A stretch of 15,129 bases of DNA from Prevotellaceae bacterium (GTDB taxonomy: Bacteria; Bacteroidota; Bacteroidia; Bacteroidales; UBA932). The notes beneath the pieces were generated by a model. It was given only the letters and a program-made list of their open reading frames with translations. It made no database searches and had not been told where the DNA came from. The position numbers and the translations under genes are program-made. The stretch is from assembly GCA_031268055.1 (NCBI GenBank), contig JAIRXY010000024.1, positions 1 to 15,129 of the forward strand, in the 5' to 3' direction. Shown here piece by piece: positions 6,701-14,580 of this stretch (positions are counted from its first letter, which is position 1; each line of letters opens with the position of its first letter).

Positions 6701-9700
6701 CTCCGAGGTTGGGGTTGCCCACCACGCGGACGGTGTTTTTGCCGTGCTCCTTTTCGTATATCGAGGTGAGCGTCATGCCGGAGGCGGTGCGCAGGCGCGT
6801 ATTGCGCTCCAGCTTCAGGTCGGTGAAAACGCTGAGCGGAATATCCAGCTTATTCTCCACAGGCCAAACCAGCTCGCGCTGCCCCTCGGTGTAGCGCCCG
6901 TGGGGGGTGAGCTTCAGCGGGATTTCGTACTCGTAGTAGTTGTAGCGGTAGTCGCTGCCTACGCGCACAAACAGCGAGAGGTCGTTATCCTTGAGGCGCG
7001 ATTCGTTGATTGCCTCGGCGTGCACGTCCATTATCAGGCGGCGAAACTGCCGCATGTCGAGGGTAGCATTTTTGTACGTTGCCCGAGCGTCGCCGTCGGC
7101 GAGGTTGTTTATGGTAAGCATCATTGCCTGTTCGTTGCGCTGCACCTGCTGGTTGGTGGTGTTGTCTATAATGCGGCTAATGCCCGGCGGCAGCAGGTAG
7201 TTTATGGGGAATCGGTCGGAGTTTTCCTCTATGCTCACCGCCGAAATATCGATAGAGCCTGTTCCCGTTTCGGGCTGCGCCAGCCCCTCTTGGGTTTCGA
7301 GAAGCGAGTAGCTGTACTTGCGCCATTCGCCCCGCACCAAGTCGAGCTTAGCAAACCGGCAGATGACGGTGGTGTCAAATCCTGTGAGGAACATGCGCAT
7401 AAAGCGCATCGACTTGAAATCCTCGATGTTGTTGAATGGCTTACCGTCAACAACCGGAATTTTGAACTGATACCAGTGGGCTGTTTGGTGATCGCCGTAG
7501 TCGGGGTCGTTCATCTCCACGGTGCGCACGTCGGCGATGTAGTTTTGGCCTACCCTGTTGGGGCTAATGGCGTCGGGCGTTAGGTCGATGTAGTATTCGT
7601 AGTAGCTTTCCAGCTCGTTCAGCGTGTTATCCTGATTTATATCCTCCGTGTTGGGCATGGTGGTAGCCGAGGTTGACAGCCCTCCCGAGGCCACCGGCGA
7701 GTTGCCCTCCGGGTTGTTGTACCGCTTGTAGCGCGTAAGAATATCCAGCTGCTGCGCGTCGTAGTCCGACCCGCGGTAGTAGTGGTACAGGTCGTTCGAG
7801 GGGTCGCTCTCAAAATCCTGCGCGGCGTCAGGGCTCAAAACGCCTCTAATGTGGCTCAAGTATTGGTGTCGCCGCTCAAAAAAGGTGCGCGCCTGCTCGC
7901 GGTTCATGCCGTCGTACCCCACATCCTGTATGGCGCGGGCAGACTCGTTGTTGTCAAACGTGTTGACCAGCGACTGCACCTTGGGCACATACCCCCACGG
8001 CGTTTCTTCTATCAGCGTGGTATCGTAGGGGTACGGAAGCCCGTTCTCGAACGATTTGCGGGTATCGTTCAGCACATCCTCCGACACGTCGCCAAGGTTG
8101 AAGTACAGCCTACCGTTGCTGTACTTGCTCCTGCTGCTCGACGAGCGGGAGTAGATAAACGGGTCGAGCATCCAAAATTCAATATACTCAATGTTCGACG
8201 TTTCAAAATCGGTAATGGGCAGCGCGCGCATCATAGCGCCAAAGTTGGTGCCGGGCGTTTTGAGCGAGCCGTTAGCCCTAAGCCCCTTGCCGGGGAATTT
8301 TGCGTCATTGTCAAAGTCGATGTAGTTGTACGGCCCGCGCTCGTTGGGGTAGTAGGCCACGTTGAGCACGGATATTTTAGCGTCCACGCCGATTACGAGG
8401 TCTTTTTTGGGAAAAATTTCTTTTTCGTCAATTTCGCGCACGTAGTGGTTTTTGCAGAACAGCCGCTGGTTGCTCCGCATGTAAGCTGGCGTTGACGAGG
8501 TATTGCGCAGGAACAGAGGGTCTATTACGTACCACGCCAGCTTTGAGCGGTAGTAGCCGCTGCTGAGCGGCCTGTCGGTGGTGGTGGTAGCGCTTCCGCC
8601 GGGGAAGTGCCGTCCGCCGGAGGCGTTCACCTCTTCGGGCGTGCTCCCCAGCGCCCACGTGGTGTACTGCTTGAGGTCGATGGTCATTTTGCTCGCCTCA
8701 AAGTCGTCGATGTAGGTTGTACCCGATTTCCCGATGGCGCTGGAGTGCCCCGGCAGCAGCTGCGCAAACTCGCCGTCCACCGTTATCCGCGATGGGGCTT
8801 TGGTCTCAATAAGCGGGATAGCGTCTACCATCTTGGTGAGCAGGTTGACCTCCCTGCTGTACGACCCGTTGAGCCCCCAGATGGTGTTCGATATAGGCTC
8901 GTCGCCGTAAGTCACCTTTTGCGTTAGCGGGCGCTCCGAGAGGTGGAGAATAGTTGCCCCCAGCTTGAAATCCTTGGAGAATTGGTACTTAAGGTTGGTA
9001 CCCAGCAGCGTTTTTTTCACAAACGAGAACATCTCCATGCTCTCCATCGAAACCTGTAGCGGGACGTTGGAGCCTAAGTACACAGGATTGATAATTTGCA
9101 CGCGCCCAAGCGTATAGTTCACCGTGTAGTCTACGTTTTCTATCAGCTTAATGCCGCCGGCGGTGACCACCACCGAGCCTTCGGGAATATCGGTAGCGTT
9201 GAGTATGATTTCGGAGCCGGAGGTAGACTTGTACGATCCGGTGAGGCGAAACTTGTTCTTGTCGGCAAATTGGCGCGCCTTTACCAGCGTAGAGTCGTAT
9301 AGCTCGTTGTAGACGTAGCTGTTGGCTATGGGGTAGCCTATTTTTGCGCCGAGGTCGCGGCCAAACGGCTCCAGCACCGGAAATATCACTACCACCCGTC
9401 CGCCGGGGGACGACACCGTAATGCCCTCCACGTAGTCAAATCGCCCGTCGGGGTAGCGGTTGCCGGCGTTGTTCAGGTTGTCGAGGTTGAGCACCTGTAG
9501 CAGCGGTAAATTTTTTGCGTTGCCCTCGGTGAGGTACGGCACGTTGGTGCCCACAGCGTCGTCGTGGTACATCACGTTGAAGATAAAGTTGTCGGAGCTG
9601 AGCTGGTAGGTTTCGAGGCTGTAAACGTTCTTCATCATCAGCGGCCACGTGTTGAAGCGCGGCGACAGGTTGCTTCCCTTTATCATTTTGACAAACAGCG

Positions 9701-11048
9701 CCTTGGGAGCAGCCACGCCGTCGTCGTAAAATTCGCCCACGCGGTAAGTTCGGCCGCCCATAGTGTACTCAAACGCCACCGCCAGCACCTCGTCGGCGTT
9801 GAGCGGATAGTTGAGCGAAATGTAGCCCAGCTGGGAGTTGAAGCGGTAGTCGTTTTCGGGGGTAAGCCGTCGGGCGTTTTCTATCTTTTCAAAATCTTTC
9901 ACCTGCTCCAGCCCAAGCCCCTTCAGCACATCGTTGGCGGTGGACATGTTGCGCGCAGCGTCTCTGCCTTTTATATCCTGATAGAGGATGTTGTTATCGT
10001 TGCTGGGAGCGCCGTTGCCGCTGCCCAGCGCGTCGAGCGCGATGATGTTGCGCGAGCTCTCAAACCGGTTGTTGCGGTTGGTAATCCACACCTCGAGGCG
10101 GGTGATGTTTATTCCCGATTGAATGAGCGGGAGGTACTTCAGAGCATCGTTGTAGCGGTTGCGGAAGTAGTGCGACAGGAAGAAGTGGCGGTTAGCGTCG
10201 TACTTGTCGACGGCAATGTCAAACAGGGTCGTTTGCGCGCCGCCCTTCACGTTGATGGTGGACGATTGCCCCTTTTGCTCCGAAACGATGCTCTCTATGG
10301 TCAGGTGTCCAAACTTAAGCTCGGTTTTCAGGCCAAACAAGCTTTGGCTGCCGGTGATGAGCGACCCCGACAGCGGCAAGCTGACGTTACCGGCCTCTAT
10401 TTTTTGGATAATCTGGTCTTCATCTCCCTGATAGTTAATCTTTATCAGGTCTTGAAAGTTGAAAGTGAGGTCGGTGCTGTTGATAAAGTTGATGTTGATG
10501 CGGTCGCCGATAGAGCCGGAGGCGTTGATTTGCATGTTCACCTTAAAGTCGAACGCTCCGTGCGACCGGTACTGCTCCGGAATGGTAGGGTTGTCTGTGC
10601 GCGTCCAGTTGTAGGCAAAAATGGCCTCTACTGCTCCCTGTATGTTGAACTTGATAAGGTCGCTGCCCAGCAGGTTTGAGACTAAAGCCGACTTTATCCT
10701 TATGTTGGGGATAAGCTTCGAGGCGCCCTCGCCGCTTTGCGAGGCGCTGCTCATCTCGCTGCTGCGACGGGTATTCCAAGCTTCGCGCACGGAGTTGTCA
10801 AACTGGTAGCGCCGGTACTCCTCGCTGTTCATGACCTTCACCGGCGTTCCGTGCCTGTCCTGCCCCTTGTTGTAGAAGGTGTACAGCCTGTTTCGGTCGT
10901 CGTAATCAACATCGTATGTATCCGACTCTTTCGCAGCAGGCTCCCACGATCTATCTTCGCCCGAAGGCGCAGCCATGCTTTCCATTGTCGTTATGGCAAT
11001 GGTTGCTGTGAGAGAGAACGTTAGTGAGAGGCGATAAATGAAGCTCAA
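3756..11048 (-). CDS. sprA: SprA/Sov-family type IX secretion system outer-membrane translocon
   Basis: This 2,430-residue protein is close in size to Flavobacterium SprA and Porphyromonas Sov, the very large beta-barrel through which type IX substrates cross the outer membrane. Residues 1-27 form a signal peptide: R6, then the hydrophobic LSLTFSLTATIAI, with a likely cut near SMAA. Family-typical stretches include HYFRNRYNDALKYLPLIQSG (about 291-310), TTYIDDFEASK (about 775-785), YIEFWMLDPF (about 953-962), GIVWVNELRF (about 1475-1484) and YAENYIVPLYNPFDPD (about 1566-1581). The many alternating aromatic/polar segments and the terminal strand SVGFSLRYVLGL suit a barrel ending in the outer membrane. 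No break or frameshift is seen. The start is an uncommon TTG at 11048: no ATG or GTG lies between it and the upstream in-frame stop inside ruvA, and the first ATG (residue 22) would remove the signal peptide. It starts 14 nt after the ruvA stop, so the two are probably co-transcribed. Confidence 0.96.
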   Translation of the reverse strand: MSFIYRLSLTFSLTATIAITTMESMAAPSGEDRSWEPAAKESDTYDVDYDDRNRLYTFYNKGQDRHGTPVKVMNSEEYRRYQFDNSVREAWNTRRSSEMSSASQSGEGASKLIPNIRIKSALVSNLLGSDLIKFNIQGAVEAIFAYNWTRTDNPTIPEQYRSHGAFDFKVNMQINASGSIGDRININFINSTDLTFNFQDLIKINYQGDEDQIIQKIEAGNVSLPLSGSLITGSQSLFGLKTELKFGHLTIESIVSEQKGQSSTINVKGGAQTTLFDIAVDKYDANRHFFLSHYFRNRYNDALKYLPLIQSGINITRLEVWITNRNNRFESSRNIIALDALGSGNGAPSNDNNILYQDIKGRDAARNMSTANDVLKGLGLEQVKDFEKIENARRLTPENDYRFNSQLGYISLNYPLNADEVLAVAFEYTMGGRTYRVGEFYDDGVAAPKALFVKMIKGSNLSPRFNTWPLMMKNVYSLETYQLSSDNFIFNVMYHDDAVGTNVPYLTEGNAKNLPLLQVLNLDNLNNAGNRYPDGRFDYVEGITVSSPGGRVVVIFPVLEPFGRDLGAKIGYPIANSYVYNELYDSTLVKARQFADKNKFRLTGSYKSTSGSEIILNATDIPEGSVVVTAGGIKLIENVDYTVNYTLGRVQIINPVYLGSNVPLQVSMESMEMFSFVKKTLLGTNLKYQFSKDFKLGATILHLSERPLTQKVTYGDEPISNTIWGLNGSYSREVNLLTKMVDAIPLIETKAPSRITVDGEFAQLLPGHSSAIGKSGTTYIDDFEASKMTIDLKQYTTWALGSTPEEVNASGGRHFPGGSATTTTDRPLSSGYYRSKLAWYVIDPLFLRNTSSTPAYMRSNQRLFCKNHYVREIDEKEIFPKKDLVIGVDAKISVLNVAYYPNERGPYNYIDFDNDAKFPGKGLRANGSLKTPGTNFGAMMRALPITDFETSNIEYIEFWMLDPFIYSRSSSSRSKYSNGRLYFNLGDVSEDVLNDTRKSFENGLPYPYDTTLIEETPWGYVPKVQSLVNTFDNNESARAIQDVGYDGMNREQARTFFERRHQYLSHIRGVLSPDAAQDFESDPSNDLYHYYRGSDYDAQQLDILTRYKRYNNPEGNSPVASGGLSTSATTMPNTEDINQDNTLNELESYYEYYIDLTPDAISPNRVGQNYIADVRTVEMNDPDYGDHQTAHWYQFKIPVVDGKPFNNIEDFKSMRFMRMFLTGFDTTVICRFAKLDLVRGEWRKYSYSLLETQEGLAQPETGTGSIDISAVSIEENSDRFPINYLLPPGISRIIDNTTNQQVQRNEQAMMLTINNLADGDARATYKNATLDMRQFRRLIMDVHAEAINESRLKDNDLSLFVRVGSDYRYNYYEYEIPLKLTPHGRYTEGQRELVWPVENKLDIPLSVFTDLKLERNTRLRTASGMTLTSIYEKEHGKNTVRVVGNPNLGEVHVLMIGVKNPVHKGLLSQDDGLAKDGIVWVNELRFTNFNEERGWAANMRIAANFADFANVSLAGSMSKAGFGSLDSRILTRTQEDTYQYDIATNFELGKFFPVKWGVTLPLNFGYAENYIVPLYNPFDPDIKLQDALDKAGYEEREKLRNTAINYTMRKNFSLNNVRVAGSGKKLLGPADISNFTVGYAFREELLRDVNTERNYRKEQRIMGAYAYSTKPYVFEPLAKSAALKGNSWKIIRDFNLALYPNQYGFTTDLTDTYTEYIARSFYEGIKITPIVFREQVNNRSYTLGWDITRALKFTFSANNLSRREISTGHDIDTIPLNSEWRNTHYNHEFSLGYTLPINKLPIFSWITMTSAYRATYAWDAPQVFSSGLGSDMPYVGNTVRNSNHFQLNGTFNLVTLYNKSDLLKGINQEMDGRSAKKKETKDVTFEQSNVSLVGGSRRTVKHNLRNATGIKVQVYDEAGKIVKVDMETVDSRSVSIRSAESLKNLKVVVSGKVPVSDNPLMYAGKLTARTLMMLRNVNVVYTRSGETMLPGYVPQTTLLGQDERYRFNAPGWDFIAGSQSRDFWGNFYGTSTEYMLTRAYRNDWIIGDTTFINPFTMHAATNLSMSATIEPFRDLRIDLTATQSHTNNRTWYDINNNGSSTPVEMGSFSMSTISILTAFENPTSETYYRSNAYNRFNSSRIVVANELAQRHYGSASFPTVDSVPGRYPVGFSGLSQDVLIPSFEAGYLKKSVNDKTINYTDFLSKIPLPNWRITYAGLSRIPALKPFIRSATLSHSYSSTYNINAFATNTNYVEKPGERDAQGDFYSPYSIATVSLDEKIVLGSLDVMWQNSVQTRVELRKNRRVDLSMTNNQIIENNAWEGAAGAGYTLANIPQLFRFNDKQSPTTSLTLRADFTYRNDKNLIRKLSEDTHQITDGRRNMAVKFTGDYALMKDLTFRIFFDWTENNPYVSAVNTENVSVGFSLRYVLGL

Positions 11049-11062
11049 GATTCCTGCTATTT

Positions 11063-11650
11063 TTATAGTCGTTGTAAGGCGCTTCGTATCAATTCTTCCA
11101 CGCTTTGCCTGTTATTCTGCTTAAATACAGCGTCCACCGCTTTTTCGGTCGTCGCCTTTGGAAATCCCAGCGCAAGCAGGGCGGCGGTAGCCTCCTTGCG
11201 TACGCTGTCTGTTGGCGCTCCTGTAAATCCTCCGCCTCCGGCTGCCGATGGCTTGAGCGATTTTCCTTTCAGGTCAACCACTATGCGCTCGGCAGTTTTT
11301 AGGCCGATACCCTTAATGCTTTTGAGTACGCCAACGTCGCCAACCGCAATGGCGGTGGTGAGGTCGCCGCTGTTGAGCGACGATAGCATAATGCGCGCCG
11401 TTGCCGCCCCCACGCCCGATACGCTGATGAGCATGCGGAAGAGCTCGCGCTCGTCGACGTCGGCAAAACCGTAGAGCACGTGCGCGTCGTCGCGCACCTG
11501 CTGGTGCAGGTAGAGCTGCACATCGCTGCTGTCGGTTAGCTGTGTGTACGTTTGCAGCGATATGTTGATAAAGTAGCCTATGCCCGCCGCCTCTACTACG
11601 GCGTAGGTGGGTGTAAGCGTTGCTAATGTGCCTTTTATATATTCGTACAT
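11063..11650 (-). CDS. ruvA: Holliday junction branch-migration complex subunit RuvA
   Basis: RuvA binds Holliday junctions as a tetramer and loads the RuvB motor during recombinational repair. At 195 residues it has the usual length and all three domains. These are an N-terminal OB fold (about 1-62, beginning MYEYIKGTL with LYGF at 59-62), two helix-hairpin-helix motifs (SGVGAATARIML at 78-89 and IKGIGLKTAERIVVDLKGK at 112-130), a glycine-rich linker (about 131-148), and the C-terminal RuvB-contacting domain (about 149-195, with RKEATAALLALGF). The ATG at 11650 gives the canonical N-terminus. It lies between pdxA (48 nt upstream) and sprA (14 nt downstream) on the same strand. RuvA next to sprA is, to my knowledge, a recurrent arrangement in Bacteroidota. 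Confidence 0.97.
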   Translation of the reverse strand: MYEYIKGTLATLTPTYAVVEAAGIGYFINISLQTYTQLTDSSDVQLYLHQQVRDDAHVLYGFADVDERELFRMLISVSGVGAATARIMLSSLNSGDLTTAIAVGDVGVLKSIKGIGLKTAERIVVDLKGKSLKPSAAGGGGFTGAPTDSVRKEATAALLALGFPKATTEKAVDAVFKQNNRQSVEELIRSALQRL

Positions 11651-11698
11651 TTACGCAATTTGAAGGTTTGAAAATCTGAAAAAAACAGCGGCCGTGCC

Positions 11699-12754
11699 TT
11701 ACTTTTCCATCTCCAGCTTTGTAGCGGGTAGCGGGTTTTTGACCAGCTCGTCGTACTCCTTGCGATGCCTGTAGGCGTCGCAGGCCAAGTACAGCGCAGC
11801 GCGAAACGAATCGGGCGATGCCTTGTCCTTACCCGCAATGTCGTAGGCTGCGCCGTGAGTAGGAGAGGTGCGTATTATGGGCAGACCACAGGTGTAGGTT
11901 ATGCTTGCGCCGGACGAGAGCGTCATGAAGGGAGCCAGCCCTTGGTCGTGGTACATGGCAAGCACAGCGTCAAAGCGGGTAGCGCAGTTTTGCCCAAAAA
12001 AGTTATCGGCGGGGTACGGGCCAAAGGCCAAAATCTTGCTCTTGATAGCCTCCTCCACCGCCGGAATAATAACATCCATCTCCTCCGTGCCAATCTGTCC
12101 GTTGTCGCCGGCGTGAGGGTTTAGCCCAAGCACCGCTATGCGGGGTTTGGGTATCAAGAAATCTCGCCTCAGCGTCATGTCAAGCAGGTGCAGGTGACCA
12201 ATTATCAATTCTTTGGTAATCTCTGCCGGAACTTGCGACAGCGGCATATGCCTTGTAGCAATGGCCATGCGCACGGTGCTATTTACGTGCAGCAGGAGGT
12301 GGCTTTTAGCCTCAAAAGCGTTGGCCAAAAATTCGACGTGCCCCGGAAACGTGTAGTCCGTAGAGATATTCTGCTTCCTGAAAGGCGATGTGACCAGCAC
12401 GTCAACCTTGCCGCCTTTCAGGTCGCGGATAGCGGCGTCCAGCGCTGCCAGCGCGCCCTTACTCGACACCTCAGAGGCTTTGCCGAGCTCCACCTTTGCC
12501 TCGTCATCCATTACGTTGATAATGTTGGAGCGCTTGCTGTTAGCATCATCTGCGGAGCGGATAATGTTGAAGTTGAAGTTGTCAACGCCGCTTATCGTTT
12601 TACGGTAGAATGCGCCTACCTTGGGCGAACCGTATATGATAGGTGTACACATATCCAGCACGCGAGGGTCAATAAGCGTTTTGATGATTACCTCGTAGCC
12701 AATGCCGTTGATGTCACCTTGAGTTATGCCAACTTTGATTTTAGGTTCTGCCAT
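11699..12754 (-). CDS. pdxA: 4-hydroxythreonine-4-phosphate dehydrogenase PdxA
   Basis: PdxA oxidises 4-phosphohydroxy-L-threonine with NAD(P) in the DXP-dependent pyridoxal phosphate pathway, giving the amino ketone that PdxJ condenses with DXP. The 351-residue length fits. Visible signatures are KVGITQGDINGIGYEV (7-22), FPGHVEFLA (136-144), GLNPHAGDNGQIGTEE (210-225), FGPYPADNFF (244-253), AMYHDQGLAPF (266-276) and RTSPTHGAAYDIAGK (295-309). The three metal-ligand histidines of the family fall at H169, H214 and H269. The segment usually reading TAPINK appears as VTSPFRKQNI (121-130), a modest departure, though the lysine is kept. The ATG at 12754 gives the expected N-terminus and is preceded by A-rich sequence, as is common in Bacteroidota. 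It is the first gene of a probable pdxA-ruvA-sprA transcription unit. Confidence 0.96.
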   Translation of the reverse strand: MAEPKIKVGITQGDINGIGYEVIIKTLIDPRVLDMCTPIIYGSPKVGAFYRKTISGVDNFNFNIIRSADDANSKRSNIINVMDDEAKVELGKASEVSSKGALAALDAAIRDLKGGKVDVLVTSPFRKQNISTDYTFPGHVEFLANAFEAKSHLLLHVNSTVRMAIATRHMPLSQVPAEITKELIIGHLHLLDMTLRRDFLIPKPRIAVLGLNPHAGDNGQIGTEEMDVIIPAVEEAIKSKILAFGPYPADNFFGQNCATRFDAVLAMYHDQGLAPFMTLSSGASITYTCGLPIIRTSPTHGAAYDIAGKDKASPDSFRAALYLACDAYRHRKEYDELVKNPLPATKLEMEK

Positions 12755-12799
12755 TATTGTTGTGTTATGTTTTTTCTCCTACGGGGAAACTGTGAGTAG

Positions 12800-12816
12800 C
12801 AAAAATACCAAAAATA
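12800..12816 (-). promoter_or_regulatory. Possible tandem -7 elements of the pdxA-ruvA-sprA unit
   Basis: Two minus-strand TATTTTTG boxes (12807-12800 and 12816-12809) match TAnnTTTG and would start transcripts about 30-40 nt before the pdxA ATG. Neither has a clear TTG 19 nt upstream, so the assignment is tentative. Confidence 0.3.
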
Positions 12817-13059
12817 GCCGCGTGGAGCATTATGTGCCTGTTAAATAAGTTTACAGCTCGACGAAAACAGCGGCGTGCTCATCCTGTTTTGCCGTTCAAC
12901 CTGTTTTGTTGACGAATACGGCGCTCAAGCATCTTCTTTGAGCAAAGGTTGGCGCTATGCTTTGCCGGATTCGCAGTAAATCCCAGCGCTTTGTAAAGTT
13001 TTTGCCCAAAAATGTGCAGCGGTGCGAAATTTTCGGCCACGCTACCTGCGGCAGGCAAG

Positions 13060-13086
13060 AAAACAGCTTAATACAAAGGCTGTTTT
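13060..13086. other. Hairpin AAAACAGC/GCTGTTTT
   Basis: This is an 8-bp perfect stem with an 11-nt loop (13068-13078). The right arm ends in TTTT followed by GTAAAATT, so it could act weakly as a terminator on the plus strand. A similar AAAACAG/CTGTTTT stem lies at 12864-12890. Confidence 0.4.
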
Positions 13087-13285
13087 GTAAAATTATCGGC
13101 TACGTTATCGGCCACGCCCGCAAAACTTTTTCCCACCCCAAAGTAACCACATTAATACCTAAAAATCAAATATTTGGCCAAATTTAACACTTCGCAAAGC
13201 CCAGCAAGATGTAATTTGCCCCCGCAAAAAATTTCTGCAACCACAAGCATCAGCACAAAAAATGCTAAAACAAGCACGGGTTTTA

Positions 13286-13316
13286 GTTGTTGCAAGCCTT
13301 AATTTGCTTATTTTTG
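13286..13316 (+). promoter_or_regulatory. Promoter of the PLP-enzyme gene
   Basis: GTTG (13286-13289), a 19-nt spacer, then TATTTTTG (13309-13316) fits the Bacteroidota -33/-7 pattern (TTG, N19, TAnnTTTG). Transcription would start near 13323, leaving a leader of about 48 nt before the ATG at 13371. The -33 box overlaps the right arm of the CTAAAAC/GTTTTAG inverted repeat (13265-13286), which could be an operator. Confidence 0.6.
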
Positions 13317-13370
13317 TGCCCAAATTCATTGAGTAAATCGAATTAAGTAAAACATAACCCCGTATATTAC

Positions 13371-14570
13371 ATGGCACAAGAATTACAGCACAGGCAACCC
13401 GACAGCGCTCCGTCGTCGGCATTTGAATTTGCCACCAAAGCCGTTCACGCCGGCGAGGAGGTTGACCTTAGAGAAGGGGCAACCGGCGAAGTGGTGACCG
13501 CCATACACCTTGCCACCACCTACGCCCGAAAAAAAGTAGCCAAGCCGGAACGCTACGAGTACGTTCGCCTGCAAAACCCCACCCGCGAAGCGCTGGAGGT
13601 TAAGCTGGCCTCGCTGGAAAACGCGCGCTACGGGTTGGCTTTCAGCTCCGGAATGGCGGCCGAAACATCCCTCCTGCTGACGCTGCTCAAGTCGGGCGAC
13701 CACATCGTAGCCTTTGACGACCTGTATGGCGGCACTAAGCGCCTGTTTGAGCAGGTGTTTGCTAATTTTGGCGTCGAAGCCTCATACGTCGACGCCACCA
13801 ACGCGCAGCTGGTGGAGCGCGCGCTAAAGCCGTCCACCAAGATGGTGTGGATAGAATCGCCCACCAACCCTTTGCTCAAGCTCGCCGACATACGCGCCAT
13901 TGCAGCTATCACCCAAAAGCGCGGGCTGATTTTGGTGGTGGACAACACCTTTCTATCGCCCTACCTCCAACGGCCGTTAGACTTGGGCGCCGATGTGGTG
14001 GTGCACAGCGTTACCAAGTACCTTGGCGGGCACAGCGATGTGCTGGGGGGCGCTTTGCTGGTCAACAGCGAGCCGCTCTACGAGCGGCTACAGTTTCACC
14101 AAAATTCGACAGGTGCGGTGCTCCCGCCCTTCGACTCGTACCTCACGCTGAGAGGCCTCAAGACGCTGGCGCTGCGCATGGAGCAGCACGGCAAAAACGC
14201 CCTTGCCATAGCGCGCTACTTAGAAAAGCATCCCAAGGTGAGCCGAGTGTTTTACCCGGGGTTAGAGAGCCACCCGCAGCACGCGCTGGCAAAGTCGCAG
14301 GCAAGCGGCTTTGGCGGGGTGCTGTCGTTCGACGTAAAAGGGACGATGGCCGACGCCGAGAATTTTTTGGAGCGCCTAAAGTTGTTCACGCTGGCCGAAA
14401 GCTTGGGCGGCGTAGAATCGCTCATTGAGCTTCCCTCGCTGATGACGCACGCCTCGGTAGAAAAAGCCGAGCGCGAAAAAGTAGGCATTACAGACACCCT
14501 AATCCGCGTATCGGTGGGCATAGAGGGCGTAGCCGACCTAATTGCCGACTTGGAGCAGGCGCTGGCCTGA
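13371..14570 (+). CDS. PLP-dependent transsulfuration enzyme (cystathionine gamma-lyase/gamma-synthase family)
   Basis: This 399-residue cytoplasmic fold-type I PLP enzyme handles cystathionine or activated homoserine in Cys/Met metabolism. Key residues are visible: R66 in YEYVRLQNPTR (phosphate contact from the neighbouring subunit), SSGMAA (92-97), Y119 in DDLYGGT (stacks on PLP), D191 in VVDNTF (pyridine nitrogen), the Schiff-base lysine K216 in HSVTKYLGGHSDV, and R379 in TLIRVSVGIE (substrate carboxylate). The segment TLAESLGGVESL (340-351) with E349 matches cystathionine gamma-lyases and gamma-synthases, making these more likely than methionine gamma-lyase or O-acetylhomoserine sulfhydrylase. 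Lyase (cystathionine to cysteine) is my first choice, but sequence reading cannot separate it firmly from synthase, so no symbol is given. The start ATG follows A-rich sequence and a good promoter. It diverges from pdxA and converges on the gene at 14581, with only 10 nt between the stops and no clear terminator. Confidence 0.93.
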   Translation: MAQELQHRQPDSAPSSAFEFATKAVHAGEEVDLREGATGEVVTAIHLATTYARKKVAKPERYEYVRLQNPTREALEVKLASLENARYGLAFSSGMAAETSLLLTLLKSGDHIVAFDDLYGGTKRLFEQVFANFGVEASYVDATNAQLVERALKPSTKMVWIESPTNPLLKLADIRAIAAITQKRGLILVVDNTFLSPYLQRPLDLGADVVVHSVTKYLGGHSDVLGGALLVNSEPLYERLQFHQNSTGAVLPPFDSYLTLRGLKTLALRMEQHGKNALAIARYLEKHPKVSRVFYPGLESHPQHALAKSQASGFGGVLSFDVKGTMADAENFLERLKLFTLAESLGGVESLIELPSLMTHASVEKAEREKVGITDTLIRVSVGIEGVADLIADLEQALA

Positions 14571-14580
14571 GGTCTATTGC

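Larger units (their letters stand above)
12755..13370. other. 616-bp divergent intergenic region, no convincing gene
   Basis: No credible protein is seen. The region holds several hairpins: AAAACAG/CTGTTTT (12864-12870 with 12884-12890), GCTCAA/TTGAGC (12923-12928 with 12938-12943), AAAACAGC/GCTGTTTT (13060-13067 with 13079-13086) and CTAAAAC/GTTTTAG (13265-13271 with 13280-13286). TCGGC(C/T)ACG occurs three times, at 13033, 13096 and 13108. It also contains the promoters of both flanking genes. No known riboswitch consensus was recognised. Confidence 0.6.

Noticed and set aside
9564..10679. 371-codon open frame on the plus strand opposite sprA (also 6642-7583 and 7782-8495)
   Set aside because: The translations are low-complexity, Val/Ala/Arg-rich mirror images of a well-supported coding frame on the other strand, with no recognisable domain or start signal.
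12957..13187. 76-codon plus-strand frame in the divergent intergenic region
   Set aside because: No recognisable motif, no convincing start signal, and it spans hairpins and repeats; more likely noncoding.
13265..13370. SAM or other sulfur-related riboswitch ahead of the PLP enzyme
   Set aside because: The predicted leader is only ~48 nt and no riboswitch consensus elements were recognised.
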